Shown here: positions 1 through 6,514 of the stretch, one piece after another
How the letters are laid out: each line of letters opens with the position of its first letter
Position numbering within the stretch: position 1 is the stretch's first letter
Source of the DNA: Betaproteobacteria bacterium
Lineage (GTDB): Bacteria > Pseudomonadota > Gammaproteobacteria > Burkholderiales > Eutrophovitaceae
NCBI GenBank assembly: GCA_009886305.1
Contig: QXZO01000101.1
Span: 12,301 to 24,281, forward strand
Length of the DNA stretch: 11,981 nucleotides
Direction: 5' to 3'
Notes under the pieces: generated by a model
Told to the model about the DNA's origin: nothing
Database searches by the model: none
Seen by the model: only the letters and a program-made list of their open reading frames with translations
Program-made: the position numbers and the translations under genes

Positions 1-639
1 TTCACTACGTTTGATTTGAGACTGTGTAGCAGTTATTTCAGAAGAGCTTTTTTGCTTTTTTCGTTCTGCGACACTTTTTTGCTTACTTGTATCTTTTTTT
101 ACTTTTCGGAGTTTTTTTCTGACATTCAGCTTTTTTTCTTGCAAACGCGCTATTTCTTTAATTTTCGCATTGAAATTTTTTATAGCAGCTGAACGTTGAA
201 GGCCTATATTCTTCAGATAAACAGCAGATACTTCGCTGCCTATTTGTTCTCCTTGGGCGGATCGGGTGTCAGGTGAATATCCGAGGATATAAGTTTGTTT
301 AACTAGTTGAGATAGTCGTACCTTTTCACGAGAAACCTCAGTCTTGAGTGCTTTTTCCCTTTTTTCTAATGCTCTTAGTTCTTTGAGGAGTTTTTTTTCT
401 TTCTTTGATAACTTGGTGAGATCTTTTTTTAGCAGGTCAATTTCTTTTTTTGATTTACTTAGCTCACGCTTGGCTTTTTTTTGCTTGACTTGTTGCTCTT
501 TAATTTTTTTCTTTTCTGTTGTTATTTTTTGGTCTATCGCCTTCAATTCGTCCTGGAGTTCATCGGCGGCAGCAGGTGTTAGGTGTAGGCAGGCGACTAA
601 GATTACTGTCAGAGCCCCTAAAGCCTTAGCCGCGTTCAT
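1..639 (-). CDS. envC: Murein hydrolase activator EnvC, N-terminal part (3' end outside window)
   Basis: The frame is open from an ATG at 639 down to base 1, giving 213 residues with no stop; the C-terminus lies outside the window. Residues 1-25 form a signal peptide, with a hydrophobic core and an AAA|D cleavage site. The rest is a very Lys/Glu-rich coiled coil with heptad-like KKEIDLLKK and EKKLLKELRALEKRE stretches, then a region around residues 110-150 (VRLSQLVKQTYILGY) typical of EnvC-type proteins just after the first coil. Known EnvC proteins are periplasmic: the coiled coil contacts FtsEX and a degenerate LytM domain activates septal amidases. The LytM domain is expected beyond the left edge but cannot be seen. 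The start lies 7 bases after the gpmA stop, with an AAGGG ribosome site inside the end of gpmA, so the two are probably cotranscribed. The coding strand is rich in A7-A8 tracts. Another coiled-coil LytM protein such as NlpD is the alternative. Confidence 0.8.
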   Translation of the reverse strand, partial: MNAAKALGALTVILVACLHLTPAAADELQDELKAIDQKITTEKKKIKEQQVKQKKAKRELSKSKKEIDLLKKDLTKLSKKEKKLLKELRALEKREKALKTEVSREKVRLSQLVKQTYILGYSPDTRSAQGEQIGSEVSAVYLKNIGLQRSAAIKNFNAKIKEIARLQEKKLNVRKKLRKVKKDTSKQKSVAERKKQKSSSEITATQSQIKRSE

Positions 640-646
640 TGTAGTC

Positions 647-1390
647 TTACCCTTTTGCTTGAGCAGCTACGGCAGCGGCAGCGGACTCTGCTTTTGACTC
701 GTCTCCGAGATAATACTTATTCAGAGGTTTGAGATTATCATCGAGCTCATAAACTAATGGTATTCCTGTTGGAACGTTCAACGCCACTATATCTGCTTCA
801 CTTACATTTTCTAGATGTTTAATTAACGCGCGAAGGGTATTTCCATGAGCCACGATTAACAGTCTGTCCCCTTTCTTGATAAGAGGGGCAATAGTCTCCT
901 CCCAATAGGGGAGAAACCTTTCAACGGTGTCCTTTAAACATTCGCTAAGCGGTAGATTTTCATTAGGCACTCTTTGGTACTTGTTCTCCAGCTTCGGGTT
1001 CATCGCTGAGCTGATCTCCAGCAATGGAGGCGGTACGTCATAGCTTCGACGCCATGTTAGCACCTGGTCATCTCCATATTTTTTTGCTGTTTCTGCTTTA
1101 TTAAGTCCTTGTAGTGCGCCGTAATGGCGCTCATTTAAGCGCCATGTTAATGTTTGTGGTACCCAGACCTGATCCAACTCCTCGAGCGCTAACCACATTG
1201 TACGAATGGCCCGCGTTAAAACTGACCCAAAAGCTCGGTCAAATTCAAATCCAGCGCTCTTCAACAGCGCCCCCGCTTCTTTGGCTTCTTGAACGCCCTT
1301 TTCGCTGAGATTGACATCCATCCAACCAGTAAATTTGTTTTGTTGGTTCCAAAGGCTCTCACCGTGACGCAGGAGTACTAACTTTTTCAT
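647..1390 (-). CDS. gpmA: 2,3-bisphosphoglycerate-dependent phosphoglycerate mutase
   Basis: Cytoplasmic glycolytic enzyme that interconverts 3- and 2-phosphoglycerate through a phosphohistidine. The 247-residue frame shows the full family pattern: the LLRHGES motif with catalytic His9 and Arg8, FTGW at 20-23, Arg60 in SVLTRA, the NERHYG segment at 86-91 with the proton donor Glu87, and the second catalytic His182 in VAHGNTLRALIKHLE. The length matches the usual dPGM size of about 230-250. The C-terminus is an Ala-rich tail (residues 233-247), a variable region in this family. The gene faces away from the rhodanese operon across a 221-base intergenic region and leads into envC 7 bases downstream. 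The start is ATG at 1390, directly before the conserved KKLVLLRHGE strand, so the N-terminus is secure. Confidence 0.97.
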   Translation of the reverse strand: MKKLVLLRHGESLWNQQNKFTGWMDVNLSEKGVQEAKEAGALLKSAGFEFDRAFGSVLTRAIRTMWLALEELDQVWVPQTLTWRLNERHYGALQGLNKAETAKKYGDDQVLTWRRSYDVPPPLLEISSAMNPKLENKYQRVPNENLPLSECLKDTVERFLPYWEETIAPLIKKGDRLLIVAHGNTLRALIKHLENVSEADIVALNVPTGIPLVYELDDNLKPLNKYYLGDESKAESAAAAVAAQAKG

Positions 1391-1454
1391 TTGTCTAACC
1401 TAAAAGTCTAAATAATAATTCAAATATTTTAATCGGTATGATGACGTTTTATGC

Positions 1455-1467
1455 TTTGTTGAACAAA
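1455..1467. promoter_or_regulatory. 13-bp perfect palindrome in the gpmA/rhodanese divergent region
   Basis: TTTGTTGAACAAA has two 6-base arms around a central G. It lies 65 bases upstream of the gpmA start and about 145 bases upstream of the rhodanese start, in an AT-rich stretch (1391-1560) that should hold both divergent promoters. On the plus strand a weak sigma70-like pair, TTGTTG (1456-1461) and TTTAAT (1480-1485) with 18-base spacing, overlaps it. The symmetry is directly visible; a role as an operator is only a guess, since short AT-rich palindromes also arise by chance. Confidence 0.2.
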
Positions 1468-1611
1468 TTTCAGTAAAATTTTAATTCAAAATAGTAACCC
1501 TATACCCATAATGCGATGATCCATTCGTGATTTCACTTAAAACAGTTGCTAATTTTAAGGTCTCAGATAGAGGCGGTATGCAAGGGATACACAAATCTTC
1601 GGAGATGTATT

Positions 1612-2040
1612 GTGTCAATTATGGACTTTATTTCGTCAAATATTTGGTTAGTTTTAGCCGTCATTGTTAGTGGTGGGTACCTAATTTTTCCTAAACTGAT
1701 TTTGGGTGAAGGCGGGAAAACCACGTTGGGACCTCAGGATTTAGTTCAACTTATTAATCGGCAGCATGCGACAGTGATTGATTTGCGTGAGGAGAAGGAA
1801 TTCGAGATTGGGAGTATTGTCGGTTCAAAAAATATACCTCTTGACGCGTTACAGCAAAGCACTAAAGGGTTAAAGAAATTCGAAAAGCGTCCAATAGCCT
1901 TAATTTGTGGGTCTGGTGCGAAATCTCGTACAGCTCAAAAAGCGCTTTCGAAAGAGGGTTTCAGCGACGTATATGTATTATCTGGAGGGCTGACGGCATG
2001 GATGCAGGCAAGTCTTCCAACGTCGCCTTCTGGGAAGTAA
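1612..2040 (+). CDS. Membrane-anchored single-domain rhodanese-like protein
   Basis: An N-terminal hydrophobic segment (about residues 10-28, IWLVLAVIVSGGYLIF) is followed by one rhodanese domain of about 100 residues. The domain shows TVIDLRE, the conserved IPLDAL segment, the active-site loop with Cys99 in CGSGAKSR, and the closing VLSGGLTAW signature. Rhodaneses carry sulfur as a cysteine persulfide; the substrate of this clade is not known. The loop normally reads C-x-x-G-x-R-S, and here the Arg is Lys. Start choice: GTG at 1612 has GGAG (1601-1604) 7 bases upstream, whereas ATG at 1621 (MDFISSN, 139 aa) resembles relatives' N-termini but lies 16 bases from that site; a longer reading from TTG at 1546 adds implausible residues. 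First gene of a probable operon with grxC, secB and gpsA, an order common in betaproteobacteria. Confidence 0.88.
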   Translation: MSIMDFISSNIWLVLAVIVSGGYLIFPKLILGEGGKTTLGPQDLVQLINRQHATVIDLREEKEFEIGSIVGSKNIPLDALQQSTKGLKKFEKRPIALICGSGAKSRTAQKALSKEGFSDVYVLSGGLTAWMQASLPTSPSGK

Positions 2041-2066
2041 GTCTTAACGTAAAAGGAGAAGCTAAA

Positions 2067-2351
2067 TTGACCTATGGTGCAAATCCATCAACCGCTGAGG
2101 TTACTATGTATGCTACTGATTGGTGCCCATTCTGTGTTCGAGCGGAGAAGTTGTTGGTTTCGAAGGGTGCTAATATAAAAAAAATAAATGTAGATGAGCA
2201 ACCGGATCGACGCGCTGAAATGGTCGAGATTACGGGAAGAAGGACTGTTCCGCAGATCTTTATCGGCAATAGACATGTTGGTGGGCACGATGACCTCGTC
2301 TCTCTGGACCGAGACGGTGATCTCGATGCACTGTTGAAAAACATTTCCTGA
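2067..2351 (+). CDS. grxC: Glutaredoxin 3
   Basis: Small cytoplasmic dithiol oxidoreductase reduced by glutathione. The 94-residue product has the thioredoxin-fold pattern of class I glutaredoxins: strand VTMYATDW, active site C20-P-F-C23, the cis-Pro loop TVPQIFI at 60-66, and GGHDDL at 72-77, which binds glutathione. The start is taken as TTG at 2067 because a strong AAGGAG (2053-2058) sits 8 bases upstream. The first ATG, at 2106, begins directly at MYATDWCPFC; it would remove the first residues of the fold's opening strand and has no ribosome site. The frame is open further upstream, into the rhodanese gene, but that overlap has no homology-like content. It starts 26 bases after the rhodanese stop. 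Placement beside rhodanese and secB is the standard betaproteobacterial order. Confidence 0.94.
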   Translation: MTYGANPSTAEVTMYATDWCPFCVRAEKLLVSKGANIKKINVDEQPDRRAEMVEITGRRTVPQIFIGNRHVGGHDDLVSLDRDGDLDALLKNIS

Positions 2352-2384
2352 CCATATTTAAATGAAAGCTAAAGCGAAAAAATT

Positions 2385-2849
2385 ATGAGTGAAAATAACG
2401 ATAAACCGATCTTTTCGATTGAGAAGTTGTATGTAAAAGACTTGTCCTTAGAGGTGCCTGGAGCCCCGGCTGTTTTTAAACAACAGGGAACGCCCAAAAT
2501 CGAAATTACTATGAATAATACTGCTCAAGCTATCGAAGGCGACTATTATGAGGTGCTTGTAAGAGCTACCGTAACCGCGAAAATTGACGAGGCAACAATC
2601 TTTTTGGTCGAGGCCAGTCAGGGAGGCGTATTTCAAATTCGGAATCTAAGTGGTGAGCCATTGGAAATGACTTTAGGGATCGCCGCTCCTAACATTATAT
2701 TTCCTTATCTTAGGGAAACGATATCTGAGGCTGTATCCAAAGCAGGATTTCCACCGGTAATATTGCAACCAATGAATTTTGAAGCAGTTTATCGGGCGCG
2801 AAAAGAGGAGCAAGCGGCTCCAAAAGAGGGTGATGCGACCAAGCACTGA
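2385..2849 (+). CDS. secB: Protein-export chaperone SecB
   Basis: Cytoplasmic homotetrameric chaperone that keeps preproteins unfolded and delivers them to SecA. The 154-residue length is the family norm. Recognisable family segments in order: FSIEKLYVKDLSLEVPGAP near the N-terminus (residues 10-28), the YYEVLVRATVTA strand, FLVEASQGGVFQI, and the very conserved PNIIFPYLRETISEAVSKAGFPPV helix and loop followed by LQPMNFEAVY. The C-terminal tail is charged and variable; the Zn-binding SecA contact lies on SecA, so nothing is missing here. No clear ribosome binding site precedes the ATG (AAGCGAAAAAATT), which may mean coupling to grxC, 33 bases upstream. ATG at 2385 fits the usual MSE start. 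Confidence 0.97.
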   Translation: MSENNDKPIFSIEKLYVKDLSLEVPGAPAVFKQQGTPKIEITMNNTAQAIEGDYYEVLVRATVTAKIDEATIFLVEASQGGVFQIRNLSGEPLEMTLGIAAPNIIFPYLRETISEAVSKAGFPPVILQPMNFEAVYRARKEEQAAPKEGDATKH

Positions 2850-2856
2850 TGCTTTT

Positions 2857-2890
2857 CTCGATTGACATTGCCGCAAAGTAGTCAATTGAG
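2857..2890 (+). promoter_or_regulatory. Hairpin between secB and gpsA, just before the gpsA ribosome binding site
   Basis: CTCGATTGAC (2857-2866) pairs with GTCAATTGAG (2881-2890) to give a 10-bp stem with one G-U pair and a 14-base loop. The T-run needed for an intrinsic terminator is absent: the stem is followed by TCGTTT and then AGGGGGG, the gpsA ribosome binding site, 6 bases further on. Read as RNA it could stabilise the secB message end or affect ribosome access at gpsA. Structure by inspection; function inferred. Confidence 0.4.
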
Positions 2891-2907
2891 TCGTTTAGGG
2901 GGGCATG

Positions 2908-3894
2908 ATGAAGATAGCGGTTATTGGAGCAGGTGCTTGGGGGACGGCATTGGCCGCTTCCTTTGGCAGGTCATCAGAGGTAGCTCTATTCAGCTCCAAC
3001 AGTGAGCTGGTTCTCAGGATCAAACAAGGGCGAGAGAATCAACGCTACCTTCCGGGAGTTACATTGCCGGATAGTGTCCAAGTCACGGATTCTTTAGTTG
3101 AAGCTCTTGGAGCGGTATCGGGAATTGTATTGGCGGTGCCTACCCGAGGTTTACGTTCAACTATCAAGGCGTGCCAAGAATTTCACGATGACCTAATTCC
3201 ATATCTCCTTACCTGCAAGGGGTTTGAGGTGGGTAGTGGTTTGTTACCATTCCAGGTTGTTGACGAGGTATTGCCCGCAGCCCGTTATGGGATTCTTTCT
3301 GGACCGAGCTTTGCGAGAGACGTAGGTGAACGGAAGCCCACGATTGTGAGTCTTGCATCTTTAGAGGAGTCATCCGTAGACTTGTTTTCTGATTTATTGC
3401 TACGAGGTGATATCCGTACGTACTTTAATCATGACTTGATTGGCGTTTCAGTTGGTGGTGCAGGTAAAAATGTAATTGCGATCGCGGCAGGTATGAGCGA
3501 TGCATTGGGTTTGGGAGCTAGTGCTCTAGCGGGTCTTGTCACGCGGGGCCTGAGCGAGATTTCCAAAGTCGGCGTTGCTCTAGGAGCTAAACCTCAAACC
3601 TTTATGGGTTTATCTGGGATGGGAGATTTGGCGCTGACGTGTTTCAGTGATCTTTCTCGTAATCGCAGATTGGGATATGCGCTTGGTGAGGGGAAATCTG
3701 TTGGAGAGGCCGAAAAGGCGCTAGGCCAAGTGGCTGAGGGCATTCATGCTGCGAATGAGATTAAGGCACTAGCTGCACGCCTCGAAGTTGAGGTACCAAT
3801 TACCTCGGCTGTTACGAGGATTTTATCCGATGAAATATCTCCATATGACGTTGCCAAGGAGTTGTTTGCTCGAGCACCTAAATCAGAACTTTAA
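2908..3894 (+). CDS. gpsA: Glycerol-3-phosphate dehydrogenase [NAD(P)+]
   Basis: Cytoplasmic enzyme reducing dihydroxyacetone phosphate to sn-glycerol 3-phosphate, the precursor of phospholipids. Visible signatures over 328 residues: the dinucleotide-binding GAGAWGTALA at 7-16, AVPTRGLR at 77-84, CKGFE with Lys104, SGPSFARDV from 131, catalytic Lys187 in GGAGKNVIAIAAG, GMGDLALTC at 237-245, and RNRRLGYALGEG from 251. The family usually reads GALKNV where this protein has GAGKNV, a mild change next to the catalytic lysine. Two tandem ATGs (2905 and 2908) are available; the second is preferred because the AGGGGGG site (2897-2903) is too close to the first, but the two products differ only by one Met. 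Last gene of the rhodanese-grxC-secB-gpsA run; convergent with trmL, with only 16 bases between the stop codons. Confidence 0.97.
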   Translation: MKIAVIGAGAWGTALAASFGRSSEVALFSSNSELVLRIKQGRENQRYLPGVTLPDSVQVTDSLVEALGAVSGIVLAVPTRGLRSTIKACQEFHDDLIPYLLTCKGFEVGSGLLPFQVVDEVLPAARYGILSGPSFARDVGERKPTIVSLASLEESSVDLFSDLLLRGDIRTYFNHDLIGVSVGGAGKNVIAIAAGMSDALGLGASALAGLVTRGLSEISKVGVALGAKPQTFMGLSGMGDLALTCFSDLSRNRRLGYALGEGKSVGEAEKALGQVAEGIHAANEIKALAARLEVEVPITSAVTRILSDEISPYDVAKELFARAPKSEL

Positions 3895-3910
3895 CTGATT
3901 TTGTCTCTGA

Positions 3911-4375
3911 TCATTGATGGCCGTCAAATTCTAGTTGGCGCCATGCTTCGAACACAGCGACCGACACTGTATTTGATAAATTTAAGCTTCTGCTCGAATC
4001 TTTCATCGGGATACGAAGTTTATGGCCCTGTGTAAACTCCTCCAAAACGTTGTCTGGTAGGCCGCGTGTTTCTGGCCCAAATAATAAACAATCTCCAGTT
4101 TTGAATTGAAATTGGTCGTACCTGCTTGAGCCCTTCGTTGTAAATGCAATGACCCGTGAATCTTGATGCTCAGAGCGCCAAAGGTTCCAGTTTTTATACT
4201 TACGTATTTTTGCGAATTCATGGTAGTCGAGACCAGCTCTAACAAGAGCTTTATGGTCCCAGTGAAAGCCTAAAGGCTCTATCAAATCCAGGATACATCC
4301 TGTGTTTGCACACAAACGGATGATATTGCCTGTATTTGGAGGTATTTCAGGTTGATATAAGATTATGTGAAACAT
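3911..4375 (-). CDS. trmL: tRNA (cytidine(34)-2'-O)-methyltransferase TrmL
   Basis: SPOUT-class methyltransferase that 2'-O-methylates the wobble base of tRNA-Leu isoacceptors using S-adenosylmethionine. The 154-residue size matches YibK/TrmL, the minimal SPOUT fold without an extra RNA-binding domain. The knot motifs are complete: IPPNTGNIIRLCANTG at 11-26, the HKALVRAGLDYHE segment at 41-53 (usually K-x-x-x-R-A-G-L-D-Y), LLFGPETRGLP at 97-107, and IPM followed by SLNLSNTVSVA at 130-140, which forms the trefoil knot. Start ATG at 4375 opens the conserved FHIILYQPEIPPNTGN strand, although no obvious ribosome site precedes it. Divergent from bioB and convergent with gpsA, so it is probably a single-gene transcript. 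Confidence 0.96.
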   Translation of the reverse strand: MFHIILYQPEIPPNTGNIIRLCANTGCILDLIEPLGFHWDHKALVRAGLDYHEFAKIRKYKNWNLWRSEHQDSRVIAFTTKGSSRYDQFQFKTGDCLLFGPETRGLPDNVLEEFTQGHKLRIPMKDSSRSLNLSNTVSVAVFEAWRQLEFDGHQ

Positions 4376-4446
4376 GACTATACTTACGGCTTTACGATTT
4401 AAATGTTATTTGGTATTTATTGTTTAGATAAATCAGGAGTTAGCTT

Positions 4447-4495
4447 TCAACACAATATGCCACATCTTTGGTCAGAGATGACTGACTTGTGTTGA
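4447..4495. promoter_or_regulatory. Perfect 9-bp inverted repeat with nested stems upstream of bioB
   Basis: TCAACACAA (4447-4455) and TTGTGTTGA (4487-4495) are exact reverse complements separated by 31 bases. Inside the loop, two shorter stems share bases and exclude each other: CATCT (4463-4467) with AGATG (4476-4480), and GTCAG (4471-4475) with CTGAC (4482-4486). The right arm ends 23 bases before the bioB ribosome site AGGAG (4519-4523). It could be a pair of inverted protein-binding half-sites about 40 bases centre to centre, or a folded bioB leader RNA. It does not match the TTGTAAACC-type BirA operator. The repeat is seen directly; the role is inferred. Confidence 0.4.
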
Positions 4496-4528
4496 GGTCT
4501 ATTGTTAATTGAGTGTATAGGAGAACAT

Positions 4529-5530
4529 GTGAACGTGGAGCCTTTAGAAATTCATCCAAGTATTCCCGCGCCTTCAGCGAATAGAGATAAATGGACTGTG
4601 GAAGCGATCAAGAAACTATTTGAAAAACCGTTTATAGACCTTCTATTTGAAGCGCAAAAAACACATCGGGAACACTTTAAGCCCAACGCGATACAACTGT
4701 CGACATTAGTTTCGATCAAGACCGGGGGCTGTCCTGAGGACTGCGGTTATTGTCCTCAGTCGGTCCGTTTCAATACGGGCGTTATCGATGATGACCTCAT
4801 GAAGCTAGAAGAGGTTGTTCAAGCAGCAAGTACCGCGAAAGCGAATGGTGCGAGTCGGTTTTGTATGGGGGCGGCTTGGAGGGGACCAAAAGATAAGGAC
4901 GTAGTGAAGGTCGCAGAGATGGTTACGGCGGTTAAATCTCTTGGTTTAGAGACATGTGCCACGTTAGGACTCCTCAAGGAGGGTCAGGCTGAGGTCCTTA
5001 AAAATGCAGGTTTAGATTATTACAACCACAACATAGATACCTCTTCCGGACATTATGAAGAAATTATTTCAACGCGGACGCAAGACGATCGACACGACAC
5101 GCTTCAGCGGGTAAGGGATGCAGGTGTTTCTGTTTGTTGTGGGGGGATTATCGGAATGGGAGAGTCGCGTGATGATCGTGCTGACATGATTGTTCAGTTA
5201 GCAAATATGGATCCTTATCCGCAGAGCGTACCCATCAACAATTTGGTCAAGGTGCAAGGAACACCAATGGCTGACGTAGATGGTATAGATCCTATCGAGT
5301 TTGTTAGAACGATTGCTGCTGCGAGGATCTCGATGCCTAAAGCAATGGTTCGTTTGTCAGCAGGTAGAACGGATATGTCAGATGAGATGCAAGCGCTTTG
5401 TTTCTATGCGGGAGCTAATTCAGTTTTTTATGGAGAAAAGTTGTTAACTACTCCAAACGCTACAGCTTATGGGGATGATGAATTGTTCGCTCGACTTGGA
5501 TTGGTTCCCGGCGATGATGTTGCGCTATAA
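4529..5530 (+). CDS. bioB: Biotin synthase
   Basis: Radical SAM enzyme that inserts sulfur into dethiobiotin in the last step of biotin synthesis. In a 333-residue product the [4Fe-4S] cysteines are C68, C72 and C75 (GGCPEDCGYC). The [2Fe-2S] ligands are C112 (RFCMGAAWRG), C143 (ETCATLG), C203 (SVCCGG) and R275 (VRLSAGR). All seven sit exactly 15 positions after the E. coli residues 53, 57, 60, 97, 128, 188 and 260, so the enzyme should be active. The conserved YNHNIDTS (165-172) and RTQDDRHDTL are present. The start is GTG at 4529, with AGGAG (4519-4523) 5 bases upstream; TTG at 4502 would add nine unsupported residues, and the ATG at 4527 is out of frame and stops at once. The bioC gene follows after 5 bases. 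Confidence 0.96.
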   Translation: MNVEPLEIHPSIPAPSANRDKWTVEAIKKLFEKPFIDLLFEAQKTHREHFKPNAIQLSTLVSIKTGGCPEDCGYCPQSVRFNTGVIDDDLMKLEEVVQAASTAKANGASRFCMGAAWRGPKDKDVVKVAEMVTAVKSLGLETCATLGLLKEGQAEVLKNAGLDYYNHNIDTSSGHYEEIISTRTQDDRHDTLQRVRDAGVSVCCGGIIGMGESRDDRADMIVQLANMDPYPQSVPINNLVKVQGTPMADVDGIDPIEFVRTIAAARISMPKAMVRLSAGRTDMSDEMQALCFYAGANSVFYGEKLLTTPNATAYGDDELFARLGLVPGDDVAL

Positions 5531-5535
5531 ATCAA

Positions 5536-6369
5536 ATGAAAGGACGTGTTAGGGCAAAGATAAATCGTCGCTTTACTCACTCTGGTTATCAGGTTTTTTT
5601 CTACGATGAGGTGGCAAAACGGTTAAACGACCGTTTGGATATCGTTACATTAAAGCCCAAGGTGATAATAGTTTCGGGTTTTGGAGAAGATTCGCTTGAA
5701 AAAAGATTTCCTAGCGCCTGCAAAATCTCGAAGATAGATTTCGCTCACCCCCGTCTGTTGCTGCGCAAAACGAAGCGCTTGTTCAGAATGCCATGGAGGC
5801 CTCAGCTAGGGCATTTGTGTGGAGACCTCAGCGCGTTACCTTTGTCGTCAGCCTCTGTTGATTTGGTTTATTCAAATCTGGACATACCATTTTTCGACGG
5901 TTGTAATGAGTTAGATGATCTACTGAAAGAGGTTTATCGTGTATTGAGGCCCGGTGGATTGTTTATTTTTTCTTCTTTAGGCCCAGATACATTGAAAGAG
6001 TTGAGACCCATTGACGGTATGCGAGGCCTTCGCTTAAGTCGTCATCTGGATATGCACGACCTCGGAGACCGCATGATGGGAGTTGGATTCTCGGATCCCG
6101 TTATGGAGATGGAGGAATTAAAGTTAACTTATTCCGATTCTTTAGCTTTGTTACGGGATGTTCGAGCACATGGGTCAGAACCCTTTAATCTTGTCGATCG
6201 GAAGGGCCTGTTTGGTAGAGCAGAGCTGCGAGCAATAGCTGAGCGTTCAAAATTGGAAAATAACGGGCAGACATTAGCGACCGCTGAATTGGTGTTTGGT
6301 CATGCGTGGTTGGCTCCGGAGAGGAGCTCACCAAAAGGGCAAAAAATTATTGACATCAAGGTTGCTTAG
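5536..6369 (+). CDS. bioC: BioC-like malonyl-[acyl-carrier protein] O-methyltransferase with eroded SAM motif I
   Basis: BioC methylates malonyl-ACP to start pimeloyl assembly for biotin. Over 277 residues the protein matches the BioC pattern in most places: an INRRFTHSGYQVFFYDEVAKRL N-terminal helix region, GDLSALPLSSASVDLVYSN (motif II area), VYRVLRPGGLFIFSSLGPDTL followed by KELR (a BioC signature), DMHDLGDRMMGVGFSDPVME, then LLRDVRAHG and the end motif ELVFGHAW. The weak point is SAM motif I. Where family members read V-L-D-x-G-x-G-x-G, this one has VIIVSGFGEDSLEKRF (about residues 43-58), keeping G-F-G but losing the usual Asp. Asp68 at the end of strand 2 (SKIDF) is kept. It may still bind SAM, or it may have diverged. 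It lies 5 bases after bioB with no ribosome site of its own, suggesting translational coupling, and bioB adjacency supports a biotin role. Confidence 0.82.
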   Translation: MKGRVRAKINRRFTHSGYQVFFYDEVAKRLNDRLDIVTLKPKVIIVSGFGEDSLEKRFPSACKISKIDFAHPRLLLRKTKRLFRMPWRPQLGHLCGDLSALPLSSASVDLVYSNLDIPFFDGCNELDDLLKEVYRVLRPGGLFIFSSLGPDTLKELRPIDGMRGLRLSRHLDMHDLGDRMMGVGFSDPVMEMEELKLTYSDSLALLRDVRAHGSEPFNLVDRKGLFGRAELRAIAERSKLENNGQTLATAELVFGHAWLAPERSSPKGQKIIDIKVA

Positions 6370-6514
6370 TCGCATTGAGGTAGACCTGTTATGTAATTTA
6401 GTTCCGCTTCTATTGTTTGCTCTTGCGAGGGGAAAAATTGGTGTGGTACATTCGATTACAAGTGCCGTGGAGAGTATTTTTTATAAGTTTTTAGTTTTTT
6501 GAGATGGTGTTAGC

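Noticed and set aside
344..697. Open plus-strand frame rich in Phe and Ser
   Set aside because: It is the mirror of the Lys/Glu-rich envC coiled coil and runs into gpmA; T-tracts give poly-Phe on the opposite strand. No ribosome site and no family pattern.
3880..3901. AAATCAG/CTGATTT inverted repeat across the gpsA stop
   Set aside because: Seven AT-rich pairs with an 8-base loop and no clean T-run; too weak to call a terminator, although the gpsA/trmL convergence would suit one.
4422..4431. GTTTAGATAA resembling, on the minus strand, the TTATCTATAA box bound by BioR
   Set aside because: Only eight of ten positions agree and the region is AT-rich. BioR is best known from alphaproteobacteria, so chance is the simpler explanation.
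6296..6502. 68-codon plus-strand frame starting inside bioC
   Set aside because: Starts inside bioC in another frame, has no ribosome site, and its tail in 6370-6502 has no recognisable pattern.
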